A DNA stretch of 64,000 nucleotides, from assembly GCA_013115135.1 (NCBI GenBank), contig JABANP010000024.1:1-64000 (forward strand), written 5' to 3'. Source of the stretch: Perkinsus olseni. Lineage: Eukaryota; Perkinsozoa; Perkinsida; Perkinsidae. Position numbers and translations under genes: made by a program. Position 1 is the stretch's first letter, and each line of letters starts with the position of its first letter. A model generated the notes under the pieces. The model saw only the letters and a list, made by a program, of their open reading frames with translations, ran no database searches and was not told the origin of the DNA. This document shows positions 24,801-35,714 of the stretch, piece by piece.

Positions 24801-25004
24801 ATGAGTCCTACAAACGCACCCATTACTCATCTTGACCGCCTCCCAGAGTATCTCGAAAGTGTATTGAATTCGCAAGCTTTTGGAAGCTCGATACTGACGA
24901 AGGATATCACCGAGTTCAGAACGCGCAACCTCGATTCATTACTGGAAAGCCACGCGCGTAGGGACTCTCCTTTGGAGTGCTCACAAGCTAAAACTTCGGA
25001 CTGA
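24801..25004 (+). CDS. Short hypothetical ORF
   Basis: A 67-codon frame opening with ATG at 24801. The composition is protein-like (THLDRLPEYLESVLNSQAF, then TRNLDSLLESHARRD), amphipathic and Ser/Leu-rich, without low complexity. No family is recognised and no splice partner could be joined. It may be a single exon of an unrecognised gene or a small stand-alone protein; a chance ORF is also possible. Confidence 0.3.
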   Translation: MSPTNAPITHLDRLPEYLESVLNSQAFGSSILTKDITEFRTRNLDSLLESHARRDSPLECSQAKTSD

Positions 25005-27360
25005 CCAGGGTTATCAACCTTGCGTTAGTTCCGTGTTGCCCTTTCCCTTAGCCGTCTCGCATAGAAATCGGTCGGGTGAAGAGCATTGAGGCTACGCGGA
25101 CCCTGTGGGAGAGACATATCGGTGAAGCTAGGGATGCATGGTTTCGAGTCCCGTAAGAAACTTGCACCCCTGAGAAGTGAATGATCGTCATATTAGAAGA
25201 TTCCCGAAGCTCACCTAATTTGTATCCTGAAAGCTGAAACTGACGACGCATCCACCATGCCCAGAGGCACTAGGCCAGAGCAATCTCTAGAACGAGCATG
25301 CAGGATTTGAAGCCGCTCAGGTCAAGGTCGCGTGCCCATTAACATCACACTCGTCGAAGAGAATCTCAGCTCGCACATTAATGCACGTGTTAACGCACCC
25401 AAGTCCCAACTAAGGGACACTACGCTAAACACAAATGCTCGTTGTACCGCCACAAAAGGGCGGCTGCGTACCACCCCATATGGAAGGAAGTCGGCTTGCT
25501 AGATCAGCACCGTACATGCGGACGTCAAGCTTGTTGGCCGCATCTCATACCCTCAACATGATGAAGTGTTCTCGTGCGATCTTGTATTCAGCGATGAGGT
25601 CTCCTCGTGGTCGGGAGTCGAAGGAAGCATGACACCTGAACAAAGTGCACAGTTCATAATTACCTCGCTAGCTCGTCCATTCCGGCTTGGTATAACCCTT
25701 GCTATCTGCAGTCGATAATGGAGTCTCTGAGCAGGCTCCATCTTGAATCCTCGGCCATGTCGGGTAGCTAGTAGTCTTCGACTATGGCTGCGATGATCAC
25801 GCCTTGCATACGCGCTGGAAAAGGGACGACAAAATAGGAGATGAGTAATGCAAAAGAAAGTTGACCTAAGCGAGTCTGAGTCTTTCTGCGGTGAGCGTGA
25901 TCACCCGCGGGTATATGAGCCTCTGCCTGAGCTGTTTCGAATCTTGCATGCGCGACCTAAAGATACTTCTGCACGCATATCTTAGAGTTGAGCGTGCAAG
26001 ATACGGAACAGGTCAGGTAAGAGCATGTGAGCCTATTCATGGAAACTCTAAATTCAGCAGTGCTCGACTCTCATGAATCTCGGTTTCCATTAATTCTAGA
26101 CTTTGTTGTTATGGTCCATAACTTATGGATCTTCTACTTCAGTCCTATCAGCTGGGAGGTGCTACAAAACGACTGGCATTCCTGAGATTAGACTAACCAG
26201 AGGAAGGTGAGACACCCCCTCGGTACATCAGTACGTGAGATTTCAGTAAGCTTTCAGCATAAATCAAGACTCTGCCATAGACCATACTTCTCTTTTCTTG
26301 GGTATCCATCGGCATGGCGTCATTTCAACGCCTTCCGGAAGCCTCGGATATCTGAACCCTTGCTCCAGTCGTTGAAGACATAAGTCACTACTCGTCGAAG
26401 TCTAAGAGCGCATACGATGTTGCTGTGTTTACGCGGTGGTACTCATTTGGGATTTGGGTCTCGAGACTGTGAGTTCTGTCGAGTGCGATTGGTCACGGAG
26501 CAACGTGTGTGTGAGTTTATAGTCCAACGCTGATACCGGCTTAGTTAGACTCTTGCCGATGTGATCAGTTGGAGACTTTCTGTAGCGTTGACACGCAGTG
26601 CAATCAGACAGATTATCAAGAAGCTTTCCTCAGGGTATATTCAACCAGATAAGCTTTCTTTCCTCCTGGAAGGACCCGCTTACTGGAGCTACGTGCTTCT
26701 ATCCTGCCCGTGTTGAATCATGCTCGCTTAACCAGAACGAATCTTCCACGAACTTATCTTGAAGCGTGCAGGATACGGAATAGGTGAGGTTAGCCAGTGA
26801 CTTCATGAAAGATATTGCACATACCAGCAGCACCACTGCTAGATGAAGCTCCCATCTACCTTCGCTTCTAGCCATGCCCTTCCTACAGCTTACATGGAGG
26901 ACCAGCACACAAGAGAAAGATGCTACAGATACTCGATGTAGAATCGGAAATGATTAGCGAGTTCGCACACGCATCTCTCCAGGTACGTTAGATTATTTCC
27001 AGCCCTCAGTAATCGCTTATCACCTCAGTAATAGCCATCCCTGTTTCGAAAGAAGAAGCCACAACAAACAGTGCATCTCCATCACGGAAATGACTTCACT
27101 TCGGCACTCTCCTGTAAGGCCCGCCTAGGTCTCAGGTGGGCGGACCTGACGTCTCGATTCCCATTGATTTGCTCGGACGCCCCGGATTCTGAGCAGCATT
27201 GTCGGTCAGAGCTTGTTGGGTTTGTTGGGTTCATTCCCTCTTTCATGCATATCGTTCGAAGCGCGGGTGCAGTCCTGGTAAAGATCTCTTTTCCGAGTAA
27301 CCCGAACTCATCTGATAGAATTGTGATGCCTGCCTCAGTGTTTGCCGAGTTCATATAGAA
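25005..27360. other. Gene-poor stretch with possible relics of the downstream duplicated gene
   Basis: No complete gene is visible over 2.3 kb. Two segments (about 25,975-26,060 and 26,750-26,830) share a recognisable sequence, GAGCGTGCAAGATACGGAACAG versus GAAGCGTGCAGGATACGGAATAG style, each followed by a GT donor-like site. They resemble exon 3 of the duplicated secreted-protein gene (YEASRII just before a GTGAG donor). An exon-like frame KRKMLQILDVESEMISEF lies near 26,915-26,980. These may be decayed paralogs, but none can be assembled into a full frame. Confidence 0.35.
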
Positions 27361-28264
27361 ATGGTTGCTAATACTCTTCTCCTCACCGCCATGGTTTCGT
27401 CTCTCACCCGGGCTTACGACTTATCTGGTTTCAGTGGGCAAGTGCTGCGCCAGCTACAGGAGTCGTGTGGTCGAGACTGCGTTACCGCTTGGAGCGATAA
27501 GATGTTGCCGATGCTAGAGGAGTTTCAGGCCAAAGAGAAAGGGCAACACGGGGCTAACGTAAGGCTCATAACTTCGGCTAGTCCCGAGGACATCGCTGGT
27601 AGGACGTGATTCCCCTCGCTGTCTTTGACATGATTGCCGATCTCAACGGCAAGCTAAAGACGGCGAGGCAGGCCATTTTGCGGGATGTAGCCAGCTTCGC
27701 CAGGAGCGTTGATCCTGCGACTCACTCGTTGTCTCTTGCAGTCACTGTTGAGGATATCCAAGGTGAGTCGTTAGGCAACGTCTATCCCTGATACTCCGCG
27801 CCCTCGTTAGAGCAAAAGAACCGCTGCACTTACGTGCGTCAGGTGGCTTCAGAAGCTTATGAAGCGTCCAGGATAATCGTGAGTTGACTACACCGGATTG
27901 CGGATTAGGGGATTCGTTCAGGTCCACACAATGGCTTCATCGCTGGCGGTTCTTTGCGGATGTGTATTCACTCCCGTCAAATCTGAATGGTCTGCTTCTA
28001 ACCCGGGCTGCTCGTAGGAATCGACGCTTTGTCTTTTCAGCACCCTGAAAGAAAATCCCTACACGTGCGGATTTCCAGTAAGGACGCGAAGCTGTCAATG
28101 TGACACCACGTGGTACCTCCCTTCAGTACCGAGCTTACGAGAGCTTGTACTACACTTCAGAGATGCTGTGGGAGGCCGTCAAAATGAGTAATAGATACGT
28201 CAGCGAACGCCCTGCAGCTCTATCTGACTGCCTTTCAGCAACGAACATGTGCCGCATCAATTGA
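27361..28264 (+). CDS. Secreted Cys-containing protein, tandem paralog 1
   Basis: Six exons join in frame to 230 residues: 27361-27558, 27603-27762, 27811-27878, 27922-28013, 28041-28077, 28127-28264. The N-terminus MVANTLLLTAMVSSLTRAYD is a signal peptide. The mature part is helical and polar with scattered cysteines (ESCGRDCVTAW; KNRCTYVRQ; AVLCGCVFTP; NPGCS; YTCGFP; SDCLSATNMCRIN). Introns are very short (about 27-49 nt). The exon model is confirmed by the second copy 1.45 kb downstream: every splice site and phase is shared, and the only indel in the compared gene body falls inside intron 4. I do not recognise the family; a secreted lineage-specific protein is the safest description. Confidence 0.8.
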
Positions 28265-28810
28265 GCGCGCTATCACTGTTTTCATGCTTACTTGCCTCCT
28301 CTTTTTGGGTTTGCGTTGGAATGCTCATGATGAGCAGCTCATACGGTAGCGTCGTACAGGTAGTATTTTTAGCCTTTTCACTAGCTTTTGCATGTCACAG
28401 CTGGATATTGGCTCGACTTTTCCCTAGTCTAGGACTCCTAGACGAACACGTGGAGCTATTCACGGGGCGATGAGTGCAAAATCATTCCAAACAATAGCAG
28501 GTGCCGATCGCTGAAAGTGGAGGGAGATCGTCGAGCTTGCAATTTTCTGTCAGGTCTTCAACCAGCATCCTCATATTGATCACTGATGAATCACCTGATA
28601 GCCACAGCATTGGTTGATAACACAGAAATGACGCTCGTCTCTCATGCCTTACCATCCGATTTGTATGGGAAACGCCAGTCTTATGGCCCACTCGCGGACC
28701 ATCATTGTCAGTATGTTACTGCAGAAGCCTTGCAAACATTTTCTTTGAGGACCGAGTAGGATTCGAGCTACCCGTCTTAGTGGTTCATCCGTGCCAAGTT
28801 CGTACCCATG

Positions 28811-29715
28811 ATGATCGCTTATACTCTTCTCCTCACCGCCATCTCTACGTCTCTCACCCGAGGCTACGACTTATCTGGTTTCAGTGGACAAGTGGAGCGC
28901 CAGCTGCAGGAGTCGTGTGGTCAAGACTGTGTTACCGCTTGGAGCGATAAGATGCTGCCGATGTTAGAGAAGTTTCAGGCCAAAGAGAAAGGGCAACACG
29001 GAGCTAACGTAAGCCTCATAATTTCGGCTAGTTTCAAGGACATCGCTGGTAGGACGTGATTCCCCTCGCTGTCTTTGACATGATCGCCGATCTCAACGGC
29101 AAGCTAAAGACGGCGAGGCAGGCCATTTTACGGGATGTAGCCAGCTTCGCCAAGAGCGGTGATCCTGCGACTCACTCGTTGTCTCTTGCCGTCACTGACA
29201 CGGATATCCAAGGTGAGTCGTTAGGCAACGTCTATCCCTGATACTCCGCGCCCTCGTTAGAACAAAAGAACCGCTGCACTTACGTGCGTCAGGTGGCTTC
29301 AGAAGCTTATGAAGCGTCCAGGATAATCGTGAGTTGACTACACCGGATTGCGGATTAGGGGATTCGTTCAGGTCCACACAATGGCTTCATCGCTGGCGGT
29401 TCTTTGCGGATGTGTATTCACTCCCGTCAAATCTGAATGGTCTGCTTCTAACCCGGGCTGCTCGTAGGAATCGACGCTTTTGTCTTCTCAGCACCCTGAA
29501 AGAAAATCCCTACACGTGCGGATTTCCAGTAAGGACGCGGAGCTGTCAATGTGACACCACGTGGTACCTCCCTTCAGTACCGAGCTTACGAGAGCTTGTA
29601 CTACACTTCAGAGATGCTGTGGGAGGCCGTCAAAATGAGTAATAGATACGTCAGCAAACGCCGTGCAGCTCTATCTGACTGCCTTTCAGCAACGAACATG
29701 TGTCGCATCAATTAA
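28811..29715 (+). CDS. Secreted Cys-containing protein, tandem paralog 2
   Basis: Second copy of the gene above, exons 28811-29008, 29053-29212, 29261-29328, 29372-29463, 29492-29528, 29578-29715, also 230 residues from the homologous ATG (an extra ATG sits just before it at 28808). The signal peptide reads MIAYTLLLTAISTSLTRGYD. All cysteines are kept. Substitutions are concentrated in exons 1 and 2 (V/M, L/E, R/Q, E/K and RSVD to KSGD changes), while exon 4 is identical to copy 1 and exon 6 differs at only a few bases, one changing the stop from TGA to TAA. Both copies look intact and probably expressed. Confidence 0.8.
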
Positions 29716-30290
29716 AGGCGCTATCATGCTTAATCATCCCTTTTTGGGTTCGCATTAGAATGCTCATCCGGTAGTGCCGCTCAAATTTTTTCTTGGCTTC
29801 CTCACTAGTATTGCATGTCACGAGTTGAAAGTGGCCTTGTCAAGTAATCTCCGAGCAGTCTGCATCGAGATGTGTGTTGGGAGATAAGTGTGAGATCAAT
29901 TCCAACCGATAGATTTTGATGAACGTCTGAATTTTGAGGAGATCAGTGAACGTGAAATTTCCCGTCATGTCTCCAACCCTGGCAGTTCTGTGACAGAACT
30001 TCTGTCCATCAGATAGCCCCTGCATTGGAATGACGCGAAGGAATGACGCCTCCATCTGTGTGGCATACCAGGTGCTCATTTCTATACGATACGCTAGTCT
30101 ATTGCTCAGATCGAGTCTGTGAAATCAGGCACTTCTTTCGGGTCTACTGAATGTTCCAAGGAACATAACTAAAGTCACCTCACTCATATTACTTAGATTG
30201 ATTAGGAGTAACACAACAGCCTAAGGATTCATTGAAAGGTCAGTATTCAGCAGAAGTGAGTCTCAGTAAAAAATTCCTTTACTGCAAGCT
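29716..30290. other. Intergenic, remnant of duplication unit
   Basis: Patchy similarity to the 3' flank of the first tandem gene up to about 30,110; beyond that I see nothing but AT-rich spacer up to the stop of the minus-strand phosphatase gene. Confidence 0.6.
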
Positions 30291-31328
30291 CTACTGCGAA
30301 GAATCGGCGAGAAGCTGACCAACGAACTTCCCGTTTCGGACGGTAAGTCCGCAAGCCTCTCCTTGGACGAGATCCTCGAGCTCCGCGCAAGAGCCTCCAA
30401 CGAGCTGAAAAAGGAGCCGTCAAACAGCTTACAACGTGAAAATCAGCTCGAGTGCTAGATCCACGAGTTGGTCTTACCTGAAGAGCCATGGACGCTAGGC
30501 CCATAGCGTGACCGAAAACAACGACAGTCTCGGTCTTTTCGGGAAGCAACTCGCAAATCTTCCCCACGGCTACTGCACCATAGTTGTCCACGATAGCCTT
30601 GGACTCGGAACTGACCAAGTGACACGATGAGATCAATAGAGCACGATTATCACTAGAATCCTCCTCCCAAGCTCTACGTCTTTCGGTATTCCTTGAGTGG
30701 TGCGTAGCCTATCTGTTTGAAGAGGTTGTCGAAATCATCTGCTTGAATGATTCCTTCCCAGATATACCTGCCCCATAAGTGAGCCTACGTCTCCCACGGC
30801 GTCATAATTAAACGAGAAGACCGTCAGGAGGTTGGTATAATGCCAAACGAGCAGGGAAGAAGCAGGGATGCCTCTTAGCTTACGGACAAAGTCTGAATTC
30901 ACTATCCTCGATGGTAACTATGCCTTTCTTTTCGCCATCGAACTCTCCCTTGCCGCCAAGAATGGCGTCGGCTGTCTGTAGACAGCGCGTAGCAGGAGAA
31001 GAAACGAATGCGACTGGCCTAAGGAAAACAAGAGACAATTGCATATGCAACAGTGGAACACTCTATGCGGTTTATCCAGGATTCAGACGGGCCTGCGCGG
31101 TTGCTCACTTGGGTGCCTTGTCCATGAAGTCCATGAAGTAACTCTGACGAGCCTTGGAAGCAAGGGCTTTGCCTTCTTCGCTAAGTACCTGCTTTTCGCC
31201 GAATGGCACTTCAGTTGCTCCAAAAGGTAACTGAATTTTACTCTCTTCTTATCAGCCTCGGGGCTGGGATCACTGGGCCTAGGAGCTTTGCTGTGGCGAA
31301 TAAATATCCAGGTTGAAGGACACGTCAT
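30291..31328 (-). CDS. Histidine phosphatase superfamily (phosphoglycerate mutase-like) protein
   Basis: Six exons on the minus strand join in frame to 212 residues: 31242-31328, 31109-31188, 30884-31018, 30678-30767, 30478-30610, 30291-30404. Superfamily hallmarks appear in order: WIFIRHSKAPRPSD (catalytic His-1 in an RHS rather than RHG motif), VLSEEGKALASKAR (the usual L-x-E-G-x-x-A helix), VAFVSSPATRCLQTADAIL (second conserved Arg), and VVVFGHAMGLASMAL (second catalytic His). The start ATG at 31328 places the RH motif 11 residues in, as usual for the family. There is no signal peptide, so it is probably soluble. Substrate cannot be told; candidates by family are phospho-sugars, nucleotides or phosphoproteins. 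It is divergently transcribed from the DNAAF4-like gene across a spacer of about 670 bp. Confidence 0.88.
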
Positions 31329-31995
31329 GGATGAGATCGAAAGTTCTAACTGCTGCTCGCAGGAAGTGGAATCAACTTGATAGGTTGATGAAGTTCTACG
31401 TGGTCGACTACATCCAGCGCGAATGCACAATGTACAGTTCAATGCAACTAGCAGTCTGCACTGCTTGCCTGCCAGCGTCACAAGGGCACGGGACATCGCG
31501 TCACACAAAGAATCGTCGTGAGCCGTTCTCTTGAGATTCACCCTCTAGTCAATGACAGTCTGAGCCTCAAACTCTGAGGACTATGAATCCGAAGACTCCA
31601 AAATAGTATTTGTTCCGATCTAGCCGGCAGGAGATGTATTAGGTGAACGCGGGCTTCGCGTGTGTCGCCATGATAAGTTTTGGGGCCGCTGGCATCAATA
31701 CTCAAGATCCGCAAAGCTCAAGGGACAGTGCCCGTGAATCGGACACAAAGCGCAGGAAGAGATTGAGGTTTGATATGAACTTGCCTCGGATCCCGATCCT
31801 CATGCTCCGCATGTTTGTGAGCTCATGCCCCTTCGTGTCTAGAGTGCTGGTCTCGGCAGGTCGAATTGTTGCTTGACAATCGAGAACCCAGGCTCTCTCA
31901 GCTTCTCATTATCATAGATCCATCGAGGACTTGATGATCTATTGGTCGAACTTCATCGATTGGCAGATCAGTGAAGTTGTCACATCACTTTGCGC
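31329..31995. promoter_or_regulatory. Divergent intergenic region
   Basis: About 670 bp between the start codons of the minus-strand phosphatase gene and the plus-strand DNAAF4-like gene, so it should hold both upstream regions. An open frame at 31671-31814 (ending in KRRKRLRFDMNLPRIP before a GTGAGC) might be a 5' exon of another transcript, but I could not join it. No core promoter motif is obvious. Confidence 0.4.
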
Positions 31996-34900
31996 ATGCC
32001 CCGCGGTATCGACTACAAGTGGTCCGAAGACCTTAAATGCATCTTCATCACTTTCACAGGAATCGTTGGCGTAAAGATGCAGAACCTCGATGTGCAACTC
32101 GCTGGTGAGCACTGGTGATATAAGGACTTCTAATACCCCTTTAGCTCGACAGTAACGTGACTTGAGCATAGAGGAGGCTTACTTGAGTACAGGGTCGTCA
32201 CTGTTCCCGCTCATAAGGCGTTCTCACATCCTTCGAGCGTGGTCACTCGCTCCCGAGCAGCATCACGTTTTCCCCGTGGAGTTTCTCTGTGCCGTTACTC
32301 GCAGATGTTTTCCTCAAAGTTAACCACGCGCCGAGTAAGCAGCTGCAGGTCATCGACTTGCACGACTCTGTGGACATATCGACATCCTCCACAGTGATAC
32401 ATGGCTCCTCAGTCCAGGTTCAGCTCACAAAGTAGGTGCGAACTGGGCAACCTCCTGAGCCCAGGAACGGCAGCGACGGATTTTTTTCCTAATTATTCTC
32501 CATAGACGGGAGAGTTTCGAGAGCCTCGAATATGAAAGTACCGCTCAAATTTGAATGTATCTCCTCAGGTGCTCGCCTAAGATATGGGGCTGCTTGGAAT
32601 ACACAGATGAGGATGTGAGTCCATATCTGTCACTTGAGCGGAGTTCTGTTGATCCGAAAAACCTGGCCGCGTTCTGCAGGTGAGGGTTAGGCGTGCTGAG
32701 AGCTTAGCTCGAGCTGAGATGTTCGAGAAGGGCCGCATAGAATCAGCAGGTGAGTTCCCGGTTGATAGCCGCAGTAGCTGCCACTGTGCTTGACAATTGA
32801 ACTCGCGACATCTCTCTCAGCGAAAGCCAGGCAGGAGCAAGTGAAACACAGTGAACAGATGCAGTGGAAGGAAGACAGAGAGAGCCGCGAGCTCTTCGAG
32901 AAAAAAAGGCTTGATGTGAGCCGACAGACGCACACAATCTCGGTCTAGGGTAAGGGTTTCATCCATCATCGATCATTCATAGGCCAAGACGGCAGCTGAG
33001 AACCAAGTGTACGAAGATCTCGCAAGAATAGGAGTCCAGGATGCCGTGGTACCCCCTGTTGAGGGAGGGCACGTGAAGCCAGAAACGAACACAGAAGGGC
33101 TGATACTCTACGAATCCGAGGATTCAGACTCCGAGGCCGGCGACTCCGACGAACCCAAGGTTGTTGAGGTGTTGACCTCCGGCAGAGAGGGACCATCCGG
33201 TGAGTCTCGCTCAGCATGCTCACGTTCCCAATGAGATATCTGGTGGTGTGTCAGGAGAGACTGCTCCTGCGGAAGAGCATCTTCAAGCTCCCATACGTAA
33301 TCAAGGCGATCATTCAGTGAAAATAGGCCTGGAGTTCACGAAAAGGCGCCAGGTGAATCCGTTATCTCCGAGATGGACGGTAGAGTGCCCATATAGGTCG
33401 GAGTACCTGCTCGTGATCGACCAGGACGGGAGGCTCCGAGGCCCAGAGCAGGTAGGGGGCTCTACGGTAGAGTCTCTACCACTCCATGCATGCTTCGAGC
33501 ATTTTGCTGCTAGATGGCACCGGCATTATGGGAGTTTCGCAACGCTCGGGAGAGACGGACGCGGAGGAGAACTCTCCAATGATGTTGAAAACTCGAGGGG
33601 ACAAAATGATGAGCAATGGCGATTTTAAAGGAGCGTAACTCTGGTCGACGACGACATCACTGACAGAATCTAACAGATACAATGCGTACACATCCGCTCT
33701 TCGGCAATCAACAAGTGCCAAGTGTTTCGCCAATCGAGCCCTCGCGGCGATGTAGGTCAACTTCGGAGACTCCCTCCTTTCCCAAGGCTCGCTGCAACAA
33801 GGTACACTGGTCGGCTGTCCCCGGCGTGCGAGGACTGTCGTCATGCCCTGGCCGCCCTCGATCTCCAGCTCAAACATCAAACCGCCGGCATAGTTGGAGG
33901 TGCAGTAATCGAGCCTGAGGAATCTAAGCGAACACGAGTGGGTCGAAAGCTTCAACATTAGCCAACCATTCACGAAGGTGGCTCAAGGACATTTCTGACA
34001 GGCGGTAATATATAGTCGACTGGCCGTTGCCTCTCTATGGCTCGGCAGATTCGAGATGGCTTTAGAAGCAGCATCGAAGGCTGAGGAGATCGCCCGCGCA
34101 TGTAGAAGCGGTGCTGTTCACAGAGGAGTGATCTTTCTGTATAGGTCTCTTGTTCTCGGAAGAAGAGCGCGGGCGAATAGCAAGCGATAAAAGAAGAATA
34201 TCCGACATAATTGAGCGTATTTGGACTACGAAAAGGCCGCAGACGAACTCTATCGACAGAGAGGCCTCGCTGAGGCTGTTGACCAATACGAGAAGCTCAT
34301 ATCAAGTGTGTAAGTGCTCTACTTGCGAGCTGAGGTGCAGTGATCAGGCATCTATCGCAATCCAATTTTACTGGCGAACCTGAGCCAGTTCAAGTTGCAA
34401 CAAGGTGAATTTAGAGCGAACCATAAAGCCTGGTGGACGAAGCACTCGAGGCCACTTGGAGCATTCCTTGTGTGGGAGCCGGGGTCAGCGCTGCAGCTAT
34501 CAGATGATGCCTCTCGTCTGCAGATGAACCCGGCAGTCCCGCCCAAGTACGAAGCCCACTTACATCAGCTCCTGACTGACCCTCCTACTTTCAACGACGT
34601 GAGCTCAAATCCGGCTATAATATTCGAAGTCACTGGTTATCACGGGCTTTCTGAAACTACAGCGCGTACTTGAGTGAAAGAGCGCAAACTCCCTCTCAGT
34701 CTGCCGTTGATCCGACAGCTGCTCAGTGGTTGATGAAGCGCGAAGGTGAGAAGACGCCCACCGAATGAAGAAACAAATTCGACCCTCCAACGAGCACTCT
34801 CTTAGGATGCGACCTCAAAGACCTGCCTGAGGTTCCTCCCGAGTTCGAATGGGTCAGATCCGGCGGCCAAGACAAAAACTGGATTGCGGTAAGAATTGAG

Positions 34901-35423
34901 GAATGGCCGGAACAATCGAGCAGGGCGGATACTGTTTGTAAAGGTACGAAAGAAGCCGTCAGAGAAGACGGTTGAGGACGTAAAGGCGTGTGTCGCCGAC
35001 CTCCAAGATGCTGTGACATCTAGGATTCCCGCCCGAATCAGGGGAGTTGCCGAGCAACACGGTGCATCCGAATATACCACTGTTCAAAAAGCTGTCATGG
35101 ATGCCCTCCGATATGCGGCTGATCTCGAAAATGCATTGAAGTTGCGGGAAGAGTCTGAACACCATCTTCAAGAGAATATATCCCTCAATGACCTGCTTGG
35201 CACTGGCGCGTTTATAAATAAACACCCGATCTGCGTGAACCGCAGGAAACTCTTCACTAAGCTGCAGCTGAGATGGTCAACAGCAGCCGTGAGAGCTGGC
35301 AACAAACAAGAAGAAGCTATTGGACGATTAAGAAAAGTCATCTCTATAGACAGGGATAACAAGGAGGCGATGTTGCTCATCAGTCGTCTGCTGGCTAAGC
35401 AGGATACTGAGGCTTCTGCATGA
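31996..35423 (+). CDS. DNAAF4: DNAAF4 (DYX1C1)-like dynein assembly factor with CS and TPR domains
   Basis: Co-chaperone family that helps fold axonemal dynein arms before they enter the cilium. ATG at 31996 opens MPRGIDYKWSEDLKCIF, the start of a CS (p23-like) domain, matching the family position. The CS domain continues in 32218-32431 (VFLKVNHAPSKQLQVIDLHD) and ends with LTK then PKIWGCLEY (32569-32614). A charged coiled coil follows (32680-32915, EQVKHSEQMQWKEDRESREL), then an acidic linker (32983-33199) and SVKIGLEFTKRRQVNPLSPR (33255 on), like the conserved KINFTPR segment. TPRs: LKTRGDKMMSNGDFKGA, YTSALRQSTSAKCFANRAL, AVIYSRLAVASLWLGRFEMA (34002 on), LYRQRGLAEAVDQYEKLI. A further helical region ends at 35423 (RLRKVISIDRDNKEAMLLIS). 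The exon 7/8 junction and some joints after 34,100 are unresolved, so the last 1.2 kb could be a separate TPR gene. Confidence 0.72.
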
Positions 35424-35437
35424 GGATCATAGCGTGA

Positions 35438-35698
35438 TTGTCTCAGTTGTCGGGCGATGTTTCGTTAGAAAGTTGGTATTTTACAGCGGAAACGGGCCAT
35501 TATCCATGTGTAGGGACGATAGACAATTTGCGATCGAACTTCAAACTCAACGCCTATGGCAAGGATTGTCGCTACATTTCGCGCTTTCCATGGTCAGTCG
35601 GCGATGCCCACCCATGGTCAACTCTCTTGTTCTTCGTTGGCGGTCTTCTCGGTCACGTTGCGGTAGCTAAGAGAGATCGAATTGAGAGACATCAGTGA
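35438..35698 (+). CDS. Exon-like frame with a membrane segment, unassigned
   Basis: A clean frame of about 86 codons without ATG that begins directly after an acceptor-like TGATTGTCTCAG: SGDVSLESWYFTAETGHYPC, then a hydrophobic WSTLLFFVGGLLGHVAVA and a basic end KRDRIERHQ. It looks like coding sequence, perhaps the last exon of a spliced transcript from the region just upstream, but no donor could be matched with confidence. It ends 17 bases before the stop of the convergent methyltransferase gene. Confidence 0.35.
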   Translation: MSQLSGDVSLESWYFTAETGHYPCVGTIDNLRSNFKLNAYGKDCRYISRFPWSVGDAHPWSTLLFFVGGLLGHVAVAKRDRIERHQ

Positions 35699-35714
35699 AT
35701 GTGACCTGGGTGAC

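Larger units (their letters stand above)
27361..30110 (+). repeat. Direct tandem duplication, unit about 1.45 kb
   Basis: The segment starting at 27361 recurs at 28811 with an offset of 1450 bp (1451 after the single-base intron indel). Similarity runs through the whole gene and then fades through the 3' flank: 28265-28700 still aligns in patches to 29716-30110. The end of the second unit is therefore approximate. Confidence 0.85.
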
